This document shows positions 42,364 to 51,491 of a DNA stretch of 64,000 bases, one piece after another (the stretch's first letter is position 1; each line of letters opens with the position of its first letter). The DNA is from CAWANF01 sp963783355 (lineage in GTDB: Bacteria; Bacteroidota; Rhodothermia; Balneolales; DATFMH01): the NCBI GenBank assembly GCA_963783355.1, contig CAWANF010000001.1, positions 868,001 to 932,000 of the forward strand. Direction: 5' to 3'. Made by a program: the position numbers and the translations under genes. The notes beneath the pieces are model-generated. The model did no database searches and was not told the origin of the DNA. It saw only the letters and a list, made by a program, of their open reading frames with translations.

Positions 42364-44205
42364 ATGGCGCTGAGTTTAGAAGAAAAAGTTAATAATCTCC
42401 CGACGAATCCGGGTGTCTATATATATAAGGACGCTAACGGCAAAATCCTGTATGTGGGGAAGGCTAAGCGTCTGAAGAATCGTGTGCGCAGCTATTTCCA
42501 GGATTCCCGCAATCATGACGGACGAATTAAAGTCATGGTTTCCAAAATAAACGATCTGGAATTTATCATTACTGATTCTGAAGCCGAAGCGCTCATCCTG
42601 GAAAGCAACCTGATCAAAAAGCATCATCCGCGTTATAATGTGATGTACCGGGATGACAAGACGTATCCGTATATTTGCGTGACCAGCGAAGAACGTCCGC
42701 GTGTTTTCCCGACCCGGACGATTATCCGGGATGGCAGTAAATATTATGGCCCGTATCCGAATGTGGGGCAGATGAAACGGATGCTGGAGACCATTCGCCA
42801 GGCTTTCGATCTGTGCACCTGCGCCTGTTCTCCAAAATTGATAGATCGGACCCGCAGCAAACCCAAATGGCATAACTGTTTCAACGATTATATCAATAAG
42901 TGTTCCGGTGACTGGGAACTGGAATATTACCAGGATACGATGGATAAAGTCCTGCGTTTGCTAAATGGCAAGACCGATGGATTGATTCGTGAGCTTCGTG
43001 AAGAAATGGCGCTGGCATCCAAAGCGCTGGCCTTTGAAAAAGCGGCGGCTTTACGGGACGGTATCCTGGCGCTGGAGCGATACAGCGAAAAAATGAAAAT
43101 GGTGACCGAAGACATCATCGACCGTGATATATTTGCCCTAGAAGTGGACAGGGAAGAGCCCATTGCCTGTGGCGTTTTGTTCAAAATCAGGGACGGAAAA
43201 CTCATTGGTAAATATCATCGCTATCTGAAAAACATCGATGACATCCCTGAACCGGAAATGCTGCAGTCGTTCGTAGAAGATTATTATACCAGTGATTTGG
43301 CTGGTGTTGTACCCGACGAAGTGTATTTGAGTCACGATTTGGTGGACGAAGAACCGCTTCTTCAATATCTGTGGCAGGAACACGGGAAAAAAGTGCCCGT
43401 TCATGTTCCGAAGATTGGTGAAAAAGCTCAATTGATTAAGATGGCAAAAGCCAACGCCCGCCTGATGATCGGAGAGTACCAGTTACAAAAGGCCAAAGCG
43501 AATAAAGAACGCATACCTCATTCGGTAAAAACATTGCAGCGTGATCTTCGTCTGGATCAATTGCCCCGGCGTATCGAATGCTTTGATAATTCCAATATCC
43601 AGGGAAGTGATCCGGTGGCGTCTATGGTGTGTTTTGTCGATGGACAGCCGAGGAAAAGTGAATATAAACGGTTCAATATTAAGACCGTTGTCGGTCCCGA
43701 TGATTTTGCTTCCATGCGAGAAATTGTTAGACGCAGATATACCCGGGTGTTGAAAGAGAAGCAGCAAATCCCGGATTTAATAGTTATTGACGGTGGAAAA
43801 GGGCAGTTGTCGAGTGCTGTGGAAGTCTTGAAGGAAATCGGGTTTTATGGCCAGGCAACCGTCATTGGATTAGCTAAACGGTTGGAAGAAGTCTTTTTCC
43901 CTGGAGAATCGGAACCGATCATGATCCCTAAAACTTCTTCGAGCCTGAAATTATTACAGCGTGTACGCGATGAAGCGCATCGTTTTGCGATAACGTTTCA
44001 CAGGGAAAAACGCAGAAAAAGAACATTACGAAGTGAATTGACCGATATTGAAGGAATCGGGCCAAAGACTGCGGAAAAATTAATTAAGCAGTTTGGTTCT
44101 GTTAAAAAGGTGAAAGAATCTACTGAAGACCAGTTACGTGAAGCGTTGGGTAAAAGGACCGGCCGTATGGTGTATGAATACTTTAATAAAAAGGAGACAG
44201 TCTGA
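42364..44205 (+). CDS. uvrC: Excinuclease ABC subunit C
   Basis: A full-length (613-residue) UvrC, the dual-incision nuclease of nucleotide excision repair that acts with UvrA and UvrB. The N-terminal GIY-YIG domain has NPGVYIYKDANGKILYVGKA (16-35). A UVR domain that contacts UvrB lies near 210 (LREEMALASKALAFEKAAAL). The central RNase H-like domain begins RIECFDNSNIQGSDPVASMV (near 400), and the helix-hairpin-helix tail is near 560-600 (LTDIEGIGPKTAEKLIKQFG). All catalytic regions look intact. It is transcribed alone. Confidence 0.95.
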   Translation: MALSLEEKVNNLPTNPGVYIYKDANGKILYVGKAKRLKNRVRSYFQDSRNHDGRIKVMVSKINDLEFIITDSEAEALILESNLIKKHHPRYNVMYRDDKTYPYICVTSEERPRVFPTRTIIRDGSKYYGPYPNVGQMKRMLETIRQAFDLCTCACSPKLIDRTRSKPKWHNCFNDYINKCSGDWELEYYQDTMDKVLRLLNGKTDGLIRELREEMALASKALAFEKAAALRDGILALERYSEKMKMVTEDIIDRDIFALEVDREEPIACGVLFKIRDGKLIGKYHRYLKNIDDIPEPEMLQSFVEDYYTSDLAGVVPDEVYLSHDLVDEEPLLQYLWQEHGKKVPVHVPKIGEKAQLIKMAKANARLMIGEYQLQKAKANKERIPHSVKTLQRDLRLDQLPRRIECFDNSNIQGSDPVASMVCFVDGQPRKSEYKRFNIKTVVGPDDFASMREIVRRRYTRVLKEKQQIPDLIVIDGGKGQLSSAVEVLKEIGFYGQATVIGLAKRLEEVFFPGESEPIMIPKTSSSLKLLQRVRDEAHRFAITFHREKRRKRTLRSELTDIEGIGPKTAEKLIKQFGSVKKVKESTEDQLREALGKRTGRMVYEYFNKKETV

Positions 44206-44544
44206 CATCGCATCTTTATGCTATTTTTTAGCTGCAGGGTAAGAATTATGTTTTTATCAGGCGAAGACTATTGGTAAAGCTGAGATTTTTATGACGTTCC
44301 GGTGTACATCCCGGGTTAATGGGATTGATTAGGTTTACTTGAAATCACCGTTCCAGGTCAATCCAACGGGCTAAAAAAATTCAGTGATGAACCATTAATT
44401 TGAAATGTTTGAAAATTATGAAACATTATGATGATTGTTTTTGTTAAACATAACAGAGACAAGAAGCAAGAGTTGTGTGAAAAAAACAAATTTGCGCGGG
44501 ATTGAAACAATATTTAAAATTTCAGGTACGTTAAATTTATATCT
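44206..44544. other. Intergenic region before the sigma factor
   Basis: No ORF or RNA gene is seen. The last 80 bp are AT-rich and probably hold the promoter of the sigma/anti-sigma pair. I cannot identify a -35/-10 pair with confidence. Confidence 0.4.
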
Positions 44545-45177
44545 ATGAAAGAATCTGAAAGAAAAATCACAAAATACGACGAACTGGACGATCAAGAGTT
44601 AGTTCGTATTTACCGTAGAAAAGGCGATCAACGGGCTTTTAGTATTCTGCTCGACAGACACAAAGCCAAAATTTATTCCTATATATACAGCATGGTAGGA
44701 CGTGCAGAAGTGGCTAATGACATATTTCAGGAAACATTCACGAAAGTCATTACCAAACTGGACGAAACCTATAATGAACAGGGAAAATGGATCGCCTGGG
44801 TCATGAGAATTGCTCACAATGCTACCATCGATTATTTGAGAAAACAGAAACGCTTTGTTGATGTTAATTCAAATACTAATGATGACAGCTATGATTTCTA
44901 TGAACGTCTTCCAGATGATAAACTTATCGACGCAGAAGAACGCCTGGAAATGGATGAGGCAAAAAACAGTTTGATGAAACACATTGCTCAATTACCTGAA
45001 GAACAACGTCAGGTAGTTATGCTTCGCCATTATTATGAAATGTCTTTCAAGGAAATTGCTGAGCTGACGAATGTTTCCATTAATACAGCGTTGGGTCGTA
45101 TGCGTTATGCATTAATCAATTTGAGAAAAATGTTTGAACAAGAGAACGGTGATGAGGTAAAATATGCAAAACATTGA
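44545..45177 (+). CDS. ECF-type RNA polymerase sigma factor
   Basis: A 210-residue sigma-70-family protein. Region 2 (about 25-95) contains RAFSILLDRHKAKIYSYIYS and DIFQETFTKVIT, the DNA-melting and -10 binding part. Region 4 (about 150-200) contains LPEEQRQVVMLRHYYEMSFK and the HTH ...EIAELTNVSINTALGRMRYA. No region 3 is present, consistent with an extracytoplasmic-function type. The next gene overlaps by 14 bp and encodes a single-span membrane protein, the usual arrangement of a sigma factor with its anti-sigma factor. The regulon is unknown. Confidence 0.9.
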   Translation: MKESERKITKYDELDDQELVRIYRRKGDQRAFSILLDRHKAKIYSYIYSMVGRAEVANDIFQETFTKVITKLDETYNEQGKWIAWVMRIAHNATIDYLRKQKRFVDVNSNTNDDSYDFYERLPDDKLIDAEERLEMDEAKNSLMKHIAQLPEEQRQVVMLRHYYEMSFKEIAELTNVSINTALGRMRYALINLRKMFEQENGDEVKYAKH

Positions 45178-45766
45178 AGAGCTTTGTATCAAGTATTTGA
45201 TGGATGAGCTCGATCCCTCAGAGAAAGTCCTGGTAGAGAAAAGAATGAAGGAAGATCCAAACATTCTTATCGAAATTGAAAGTTTGCGTTGCACATTAAA
45301 GAAACTGGATGATCTTCCTGTTTATAAACCTCCAATGGAAGTTACGCAAGCCATCGTCGATTTAGCCAGGGATAATAAACGAACAACGGTAACACCTGTA
45401 CCATTATTGGGCTCTATGGCTCATAATGTTCGCTATTGGGGAGCTGCCGCGGTTTTGGTTCTGAGCGTTTCGGTCGGTTCCTATTTCATTTTTTCCAATG
45501 GTTCACAATCGGTGAAATTGAATCTACCAACCAATACAGCTGTCAGGGATCAGGCTATGCAAAACAACCAGGCAGTGAAACCCTGGGTAGATAAAAATAA
45601 TATCATGTATATCTCTCCGTCAAATTCATCACAAGTGGCTTCGGCGAACAACGATACTTCACTTTCGGGGAGCATGAAAAAGCTTAAACCATTAAAAAAT
45701 CCAATTTTACAACCTGATCAGCCGCTTGACCTTCATTTGGCACGTACTAAACAGGAGCAGCAATAG
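45164..45766 (+). CDS. Putative membrane anti-sigma factor
   Basis: A 200-residue protein that begins with a helical zf-HC2-like segment (IEELCIKYLMDELDPSEKVLVEK, one Cys only). A single membrane segment follows at about 87-107 (YWGAAAVLVLSVSVGSYFIF), then a polar, low-complexity periplasmic tail. The order, the 14-bp overlap with the sigma gene and the topology are typical of anti-sigma factors that hold an ECF sigma at the membrane. No classical His-x-x-x-Cys-x-x-Cys zinc motif is present, so inhibition would be zinc-independent. The assignment is by context. Confidence 0.65.
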   Translation: MQNIEELCIKYLMDELDPSEKVLVEKRMKEDPNILIEIESLRCTLKKLDDLPVYKPPMEVTQAIVDLARDNKRTTVTPVPLLGSMAHNVRYWGAAAVLVLSVSVGSYFIFSNGSQSVKLNLPTNTAVRDQAMQNNQAVKPWVDKNNIMYISPSNSSQVASANNDTSLSGSMKKLKPLKNPILQPDQPLDLHLARTKQEQQ

Positions 45767-45830
45767 AAAGATAGATACAAAAAAAATTACGGATGATTGA
45801 AAGAGGGTCTGATTTGCAGTATCATTTAGC

Positions 45831-46859
45831 ATGATACATAAACATATTTTGGCCCTTATTTTTTTTCTGGCTTTAACTACTGGACTCTATGCCCAGGGAA
45901 GTCATAGTTGGCTGCCTGTTACACTTAATAAGTCCCTTCAAAAAACTACGGCATCAACAGTGAGCATTCCTTCAATAACGGCCGCTTCCGTCGATAGTAT
46001 GTATTTTTCTACTCATGATACGTTAAAAGGATTTTCCGTAGATATGGGACGGGGGGTGACAACCGGCGTGTTTTTTAACGTCCCCAACGAATGGTATCCA
46101 ATCAAAATAAAGAGCCTGGTTGTTTATCTGTATGGCGGCAGTTCATCTTCTGGAGAATTATTACCAGCTGATTTGCTCGCTTATTTATGGAAAAATGTGT
46201 CGGTACCGACTGATATCAGCGATTCAACAGCAGCAGACAGTTCCTTTACACAAACCATATCCAATGTTTCGATAGAGCAAAAATTTCCGATTCAGTTTGT
46301 TTTTAATGACACGGCTTCTATTACGACACCGGTTCCGTTTGCCGTAGGAATTCGGTATGCCGGTACTACCGCAGATACCGCAAAGTGTATTAGTCCCGGT
46401 TTTGGAAATCCCCCGGCTGCTTACAGTGATTTTTATATTGATAGCACAAGGACGGATACTTCGGTAAAGGCCGTATATTATAATCATTCCACATTCTGGA
46501 CAAACCCGAATCAAATAGGAAATATGTCGGCATATATTATTGTTGAGGCTAATATGGTCGGAACCGGGATTACAGAAGAGCGATGGCACTTTCCCGATAC
46601 TAAAAATGTAATAGAGAATTACCCGAATCCGTTTAATCCTGAGACGGTTATAAGAGTAACGAGTCCGGTTACAGGAAAAGCGCAGATTGAAATTTATAAT
46701 ATACTGGGACAGAAAGTATATTATATGAACGTTAAAGTTAAATCCGGTGTGAGTTATTCCTTTCAATGGGCACCCGGAAATAATTCGTCAGGATTTTATT
46801 TTGTAACAGTATCTGTCGGAAAGGATCGTTACTTTCATAAAATGTCTTATTTGAAATGA
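45831..46859 (+). CDS. Secreted T9SS-type C-terminal-domain protein
   Basis: A 342-residue exported protein (signal peptide MIHKHILALIFFLALTTGLYAQ). The body is a beta-rich, Ser/Thr-rich domain with no recognised catalytic motif. From about 265 it has the Type IX secretion sorting domain: ENYPNPFNPETVIRV, then AQIEIYNILGQKVYYMN and SGFYFVTVSVGKDRYFHKM. This domain directs export through the Type IX system in FCB bacteria and is often cleaved and replaced by a surface anchor. It lies 65 bp after the anti-sigma gene and may belong to the same operon. Confidence 0.85.
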   Translation: MIHKHILALIFFLALTTGLYAQGSHSWLPVTLNKSLQKTTASTVSIPSITAASVDSMYFSTHDTLKGFSVDMGRGVTTGVFFNVPNEWYPIKIKSLVVYLYGGSSSSGELLPADLLAYLWKNVSVPTDISDSTAADSSFTQTISNVSIEQKFPIQFVFNDTASITTPVPFAVGIRYAGTTADTAKCISPGFGNPPAAYSDFYIDSTRTDTSVKAVYYNHSTFWTNPNQIGNMSAYIIVEANMVGTGITEERWHFPDTKNVIENYPNPFNPETVIRVTSPVTGKAQIEIYNILGQKVYYMNVKVKSGVSYSFQWAPGNNSSGFYFVTVSVGKDRYFHKMSYLK

Positions 46860-46947
46860 AAGGTAAATTTTTTGTTTACATGAACCTTGCGTTTTATATT
46901 TCACAGATAAAATTATCTTCAATCAGAATTTTTTAAAGTTTATCTAC

Positions 46948-47766
46948 ATGGGTAAAGTTATTTCCATAGCCAATCAAAAGGGAGGTGTTGGAAAAACCAC
47001 AACAGCTATCAATCTGGCCGCCAGTTTAGCAGCAATTGAACATCCAACATTGCTGATTGATACCGATCCGCAAAGTAATTCTACAAGCGGGCTCGGAATA
47101 GAAGCAAGAACAGTCACCAATTCCATATATGAAGTAATGGTTGGCGGAGTGGATGCAAAAGAAGCGATACGAAGCACTGAACTGCCATATCTGGACATCA
47201 TCCCATCACATATCAATCTGGTTGGAGCAGAAATTGAAATGATTGACAGGGACGAACGTGAAAAAATTCTCGATAAGGCTATACGGGATTTGCGTGATTC
47301 GTATGATTTTATCCTCATCGATTGTCCTCCTTCACTTGGATTGCTCACGATTAATTCACTCACCGCTTCGAACTCCGTTTTAATTCCGGTTCAATGTGAA
47401 TATTTCGCGCTGGAAGGATTGGGGCAGCTCCTGAATACCATAAAGATAGTTCGCCAGCATTTAAATAAGGATTTGGAGATTGAAGGGGTCGCATTGACCA
47501 TGTATGATAACAGAACGCGGTTATCAAACCAGGTAGCCCAGGAAGTGAAGAGATATTTTAATGATAAAGTTTTTAACTCGGTTATTGCCCGGAATGTCCG
47601 GCTGGCAGAAGCTCCGAGTTTTGGAAAACCCGTTTTATTATACGATTCGGTAAGTGTGGGAGCGAAAAATTATCTGACTCTCGCCAGGGAGATCATCAAA
47701 AGAAATAAAAAGCTCTTCCGAAATAGTCCTATTTTTGCAACAGAATCAGATTCCGACACAGAATAA
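46948..47766 (+). CDS. parA: ParA chromosome-partitioning ATPase
   Basis: A 272-residue ParA/Soj protein. The deviant Walker A ANQKGGVGKTTTAINLA spans residues 8-24. TDPQSNSTSGLG is motif A' and DFILIDCPPSLG (near 122) is Walker B. VALTMYDNRTRLSNQVAQEV near 188 is a conserved dimer/DNA-binding part. ParA cycles on nucleoid DNA with ParB to segregate origins. It is followed 26 bp later by parB, the standard chromosomal par operon, so an origin of replication may lie within some tens of kb, but no oriC signals are visible here. Confidence 0.95.
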   Translation: MGKVISIANQKGGVGKTTTAINLAASLAAIEHPTLLIDTDPQSNSTSGLGIEARTVTNSIYEVMVGGVDAKEAIRSTELPYLDIIPSHINLVGAEIEMIDRDEREKILDKAIRDLRDSYDFILIDCPPSLGLLTINSLTASNSVLIPVQCEYFALEGLGQLLNTIKIVRQHLNKDLEIEGVALTMYDNRTRLSNQVAQEVKRYFNDKVFNSVIARNVRLAEAPSFGKPVLLYDSVSVGAKNYLTLAREIIKRNKKLFRNSPIFATESDSDTE

Positions 47767-47792
47767 CAGATCATTTTTTAACGAGTTTAGAT

Positions 47793-48734
47793 ATGGCTAA
47801 GAAGAAAGTTCTTGGCAGAGGTCTGGGAGCCTTTTTCCCTGATCTCGAGGATGAAAAGGGAAATAATGAGTCTGCCGGAAATGGCGGACAAATAGAAAGT
47901 AGTAACAATCCGTATGTTGATGGGAATACACGGATCAATATGATTATGCATATTCCCGTGGTCAATATTCGGCCAAATCCCAATCAGCCCCGAAAAGAAT
48001 TTGATGAATTTAAACTACAGGAGTTATCCGACTCTATTCGTCAGCACGGACTCATACAACCTATAACAGTTCGTTATATTGGTAAAAACAGATATGAACT
48101 GGTGAGTGGTGAGCGGCGGCTGAGAGCAAGCATAATGTCAGGTATGGATGAAATTCCATCCTATATCCGTGAAGTAAATGATGAAGATTCGCTTGCTTTT
48201 GCTTTGGTTGAGAACGTTCAGCGTGAGGAATTGAATCCTATTGAGATTGCCGTTGGATATAAAAGACTGATTGAAGAGCTTGCTTATACCCAGGAACAGG
48301 TTGCTCAGAAAGTTGGGAAAAACCGAAGTACGGTCACAAATCTGTTGCGCTTATTAAATTTACCCGCTTTCATACAAAAAGCGTTGCGTGATGGTAAAAT
48401 AACAACAGGGCATGCCCGTGCGTTAATCACCATAGAAGATCCGGAGTTGCAGGAAAAAATCCTGAATAAAACCATAGAAGAAGATTATTCCGTGCGACAA
48501 ATTGAAGATGTTGTCAGGAATGCTTCGAAGAATAAAAAGAAGAAAACCCGGAAGATGTTGTCGGATAAGGAACAATATGATATCGGGTTACAGGATGTTT
48601 CCAAACAACTGCGGAACAAACTGAGTACCAAAGTTCAAATTAAAAAGAAGAACATTGGAGGCGAAATACGAATTGAATATTATTCAGATGAAGATTTGGA
48701 TCGCCTCATCAATATCTTTGACCAGATTTCTTAA
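47793..48734 (+). CDS. parB: ParB/Spo0J centromere-binding protein
   Basis: A 313-residue ParB. The N-terminal linker binds ParA, and the ParB N domain contains NIRPNPNQPRKEFDEF and the CTPase motif GERRLRASIMSG (near 108). The central HTH (TQEQVAQKVGKNRSTVTNLL) binds parS, and a basic C-terminal region (ASKNKKKKTRKM, IKKKN) precedes the dimer domain. No parS 16-mer palindrome (TGTTtCACGTGaAACA) was seen by eye in the window. The next gene starts 47 bp inside parB. Confidence 0.93.
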   Translation: MAKKKVLGRGLGAFFPDLEDEKGNNESAGNGGQIESSNNPYVDGNTRINMIMHIPVVNIRPNPNQPRKEFDEFKLQELSDSIRQHGLIQPITVRYIGKNRYELVSGERRLRASIMSGMDEIPSYIREVNDEDSLAFALVENVQREELNPIEIAVGYKRLIEELAYTQEQVAQKVGKNRSTVTNLLRLLNLPAFIQKALRDGKITTGHARALITIEDPELQEKILNKTIEEDYSVRQIEDVVRNASKNKKKKTRKMLSDKEQYDIGLQDVSKQLRNKLSTKVQIKKKNIGGEIRIEYYSDEDLDRLINIFDQIS

Positions 48735-49386
48735 AAAAGGTTTGGTCTTCCTGGTTTTGGCCTTTTTGTTCGTACTTCTTGGCCAGAATCAGGCAATGGC
48801 TCAATCCAGGCCGGATAGTACGCAGCGCCATGAACTTCAATCCGGGAATACACGAGTTCAGCCTGAACCTGCTCCAAAATTATCAATGAAAAGGGATACG
48901 GTTCCAAGGCCCAGGAAAGTATTGTTGAAATCAGCAATTATACCCGGGTGGGGACAGGTGGTAAATAAACAATACTGGAAAGTCCCGATAATCTACGGTG
49001 CTTTAGTGGGGTTAAGCTGGTACAGCGTACAAATGACCAAAAATTATCATGAATTCAGAGCTGCATATTATAATTCATTGAGCGATCCCTCAAGAAATTA
49101 TCATTCAGATCAACGATTTGGGCCGACTCCTGCTTATCTTGTGGGACAATCAGCCGATGCATTAAAATATTATAGAAATTATTATAGGAATACCCGCGAT
49201 ATGGTATATTTGGGAATTGGTTTGGCATACGGCCTGAATATTATTGATGCTTACGTTTATGCACAAATGAGGGATTTTGACGTCAGTAATAATTTAAGTG
49301 TACAGGCTTCGATCGTTCCGCAAAATATCCCGGCACAGGGAACCGGAGTGGGCTTACAATTAACATTTCGCCTTAAAGCGCGATAA
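48688..49386 (+). CDS. DUF5683 membrane protein
   Basis: I choose the ATG at 48688 (232 residues) over 48655 because the shorter start leaves a signal-like hydrophobic segment (KKGLVFLVLAFLFVLLGQNQ, ending AMAQ). The body contains SAIIPGWGQVVNKQYWKVPI, the DUF5683 signature, and two further hydrophobic segments with Tyr-rich connecting loops. DUF5683 genes sit just downstream of parB in many Bacteroidota, as here, though their role is unknown. The start overlaps parB by 47 bp, so it is translationally coupled. Confidence 0.8.
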   Translation: MKIWIASSISLTRFLKKGLVFLVLAFLFVLLGQNQAMAQSRPDSTQRHELQSGNTRVQPEPAPKLSMKRDTVPRPRKVLLKSAIIPGWGQVVNKQYWKVPIIYGALVGLSWYSVQMTKNYHEFRAAYYNSLSDPSRNYHSDQRFGPTPAYLVGQSADALKYYRNYYRNTRDMVYLGIGLAYGLNIIDAYVYAQMRDFDVSNNLSVQASIVPQNIPAQGTGVGLQLTFRLKAR

Positions 49387-49388
49387 AA

Positions 49389-50108
49389 GTGGAAAGTTTT
49401 AATATTATGGATGGAGAATTAGAGAAAGCCATTAACATTCCCGATAAGTATAAAGAGGAAATAAACAGTGATATCTGGAGTGTTTTTAAAATTATGGGCG
49501 AATTTGTCGAAGGATATGACAAATTACTTAAAATAGGCCCGTGTGTTTCCATTTTCGGATCCTCGCGGTTGCGACCCGGGAATAAATATTATGATACGGC
49601 GGTTGAAATTGCTTTCAAACTGACAAAACTGGGATTTGGTATCATAACGGGCGGGGGACCCGGTATTATGGAGGCCGCCAATAAAGGAGCTAAACAGGGA
49701 AATGGTAAATCAGTCGGGCTGAATATTAGGCTGCCACACGAAGAGGATCCTAATGTCTATATCGACCCTCATTATTCCATTGATTTTAATTATTTTTTCG
49801 CAAGAAAAGTAATGTTTGTGAAATATGCTCTGGGTTTTGTAGTTTTTCCGGGTGGATTGGGCACCATGGATGAACTATTTGAAGCTTTGACCCTGATTCA
49901 GACTAAAAAAATTGATAGTTTTCCGATTGTACTGATGGGGTCGGAATTCTGGAAAGGCCTGTTAGACTGGATTAAAATTGCTATGGTAGAAAACGGTACT
50001 CTCAAAGTTAAGGAACTGGATTTGTTTAAAGTAACGGATGATGTTGAGGAAGCTGTTAATATCATTGGCAATTTTTATAAAGAACATGAGATAAGGCCAA
50101 ATTTTTAA
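49389..50108 (+). CDS. LOG-family (TIGR00730) Rossmann protein
   Basis: A 239-residue protein with the lysine-decarboxylase-like/LOG fold. Its motifs are VSIFGSSRLRPG (near 53), ITGGGPGIMEAANKGA (near 86), the PGGxGT-type motif FPGGLGTMDELFEAL (near 155) and SVGLNIRLPHEEDPN. Known members are cytokinin-activating phosphoribohydrolases or nucleotide 5'-monophosphate hydrolases, so an AMP/IMP-type substrate is plausible. The start may be the GTG at 49389, 2 nt after the upstream stop, or the ATG at 49407. The GTG is favoured by its tight spacing to the parA-parB-DUF5683 genes. Confidence 0.85.
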   Translation: MESFNIMDGELEKAINIPDKYKEEINSDIWSVFKIMGEFVEGYDKLLKIGPCVSIFGSSRLRPGNKYYDTAVEIAFKLTKLGFGIITGGGPGIMEAANKGAKQGNGKSVGLNIRLPHEEDPNVYIDPHYSIDFNYFFARKVMFVKYALGFVVFPGGLGTMDELFEALTLIQTKKIDSFPIVLMGSEFWKGLLDWIKIAMVENGTLKVKELDLFKVTDDVEEAVNIIGNFYKEHEIRPNF

Positions 50109-50171
50109 AGGATTTAATAAGATTTAGCCAAATTAGTGAGAAGTTTTTACACAAAGTTTATCTAACTTTAA

Positions 50172-50179
50172 TATCTTTA
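50172..50179 (+). promoter_or_regulatory. Possible Bacteroidota-type -7 element
   Basis: TATCTTTA, 70 nt before the exported TPR gene at 50249. It is similar to the element at 24226. No clear -33 motif is present. Confidence 0.3.
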
Positions 50180-50248
50180 CCCGATAATAAAATAAAGTTT
50201 AAGTTAAATTCGTTTTTTATCCGTAAATCGTAACCAAATTAAATAACT

Positions 50249-51268
50249 ATGAGGTTTTTAAGTCGAGTCCTATTAACCTTTGGATTATTGCTTGCAACGA
50301 CCATTGTGGTACAAAATGTTCAGGCACAATCAAAGAGCGATGTCATCAAAACATTTAATCAGGCTTATCAATATGCCAAGCAAAATGATTATCAGCAGGC
50401 TATAGATACATTTCAAAAATGTATTCAATTAGCTGATAAGGTGGGCCCAACTGCTACTGATGTCAAACAGAAAGCACAGGAACAACTAGCACCGCTACAT
50501 TACAGATTGGCAGCTGACTTTTATCGTCAGAAAAAGATGTCTGAATCGATTCAAGCATTCGAAGATGCCATGAAAGTTGCTGAAAAATATGGTAACAAAG
50601 ATATTGCGGAAAGATGTAAACAAAATATTCCAAAACTCTATTATGCCAAAGGGAATATGGAATATATGAACGGTGATTATTCTTCTGCTATACAGGATTA
50701 TGACAATGCCCTGAAACTGGATCCCAATAATGCCAAACCTTACTACCAAAAAGGCTTGAGTTATAAAAGTATGGACAAGGGTAATAAAAATGTAGATAAG
50801 CTTAAAGAAGCTTTGGACATGTGGGATAAAGCCATTGAGATAGGCCAAAAATCTCAGGATAATGTAACAGTTCGTCAGGCAAAACGTGCCGCATCCGATT
50901 TCCTGGTCTATAAAGGGGCTAACGATACAGAAGCAAAACAATATAAAACAGCACTGGAATTGTTAAAGAAATCACTTAATTATGATGCAACGAATCCAAA
51001 TGCCTATTATCGTCTAGCCGAAACCTATAATAAAGTTCATAGCTCGGCTAATGCTTTAAAATATGGTGAAATGGCTTTGAAATATGAAAAAGGTGGAAAA
51101 ACGGATAAAGCAAAAATCTGGTTTGAAATCGGTACTGCTCATAAAAATCTCAAACAAAAGAAAGAAGCCTGCTCCGCATTTGAACAAGCGGCATATGGTT
51201 CTTTTAAACAAATTGCTGATCACGAATTGAAATATGACCTTAAATGTGCGGGTTATACTCAGGATTGA
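50249..51268 (+). CDS. Exported TPR-repeat protein
   Basis: A 339-residue protein with a signal peptide (ending ATTIVVQNVQAQ) and about seven tetratricopeptide-like repeats. Examples are FNQAYQYAKQNDYQQAIDTF, YRQKKMSESIQAFEDAMKVA, GDYSSAIQDYDNALKLDPNN, NPNAYYRLAETYNKVHSSAN and GTAHKNLKQKKEACSAFEQA. The repeats fill almost the whole mature protein. It is probably periplasmic, acting as a protein-contact scaffold. It is followed at 51294 by a strong terminator. Confidence 0.8.
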   Translation: MRFLSRVLLTFGLLLATTIVVQNVQAQSKSDVIKTFNQAYQYAKQNDYQQAIDTFQKCIQLADKVGPTATDVKQKAQEQLAPLHYRLAADFYRQKKMSESIQAFEDAMKVAEKYGNKDIAERCKQNIPKLYYAKGNMEYMNGDYSSAIQDYDNALKLDPNNAKPYYQKGLSYKSMDKGNKNVDKLKEALDMWDKAIEIGQKSQDNVTVRQAKRAASDFLVYKGANDTEAKQYKTALELLKKSLNYDATNPNAYYRLAETYNKVHSSANALKYGEMALKYEKGGKTDKAKIWFEIGTAHKNLKQKKEACSAFEQAAYGSFKQIADHELKYDLKCAGYTQD

Positions 51269-51293
51269 TTGAAAAAACATTTTATTTTAAAAG

Positions 51294-51325
51294 AAAACCT
51301 CCGGCCTAACCGGGGGTTTTTTTTT
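51294..51325 (+). terminator. Terminator after exported TPR gene
   Basis: Arms AACCTCCGG and CCGGGGGTT (one G-T pair) enclose loop CCTAA and run into nine T residues (51317-51325). Confidence 0.9.
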
Positions 51326-51491
51326 GCCTGTTAGCTAACGGGTGCTTTTTTAGAAAATGATAGGTTTATCCTTAATTATCATTGTCTTATCTTCAGGATA
51401 TTACCAGTGTGGGGAATTATTTTATAATCTGGTACGGTACAGTGCGTTACTACTATGAATATCAAAGTTTTAATTAAAAAATATATTAAAA

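Noticed and set aside
42376..43431. Several long minus-strand frames inside uvrC (and similar ones inside polA, parA, tkt, lon)
   Set aside because: They are antisense shadows of clearly functional genes with known motifs on the other strand.
46948..48734. Plasmid-type partition locus
   Set aside because: The parA-parB-DUF5683 arrangement and Soj/Spo0J-like lengths fit a chromosomal locus. No replication gene is near.
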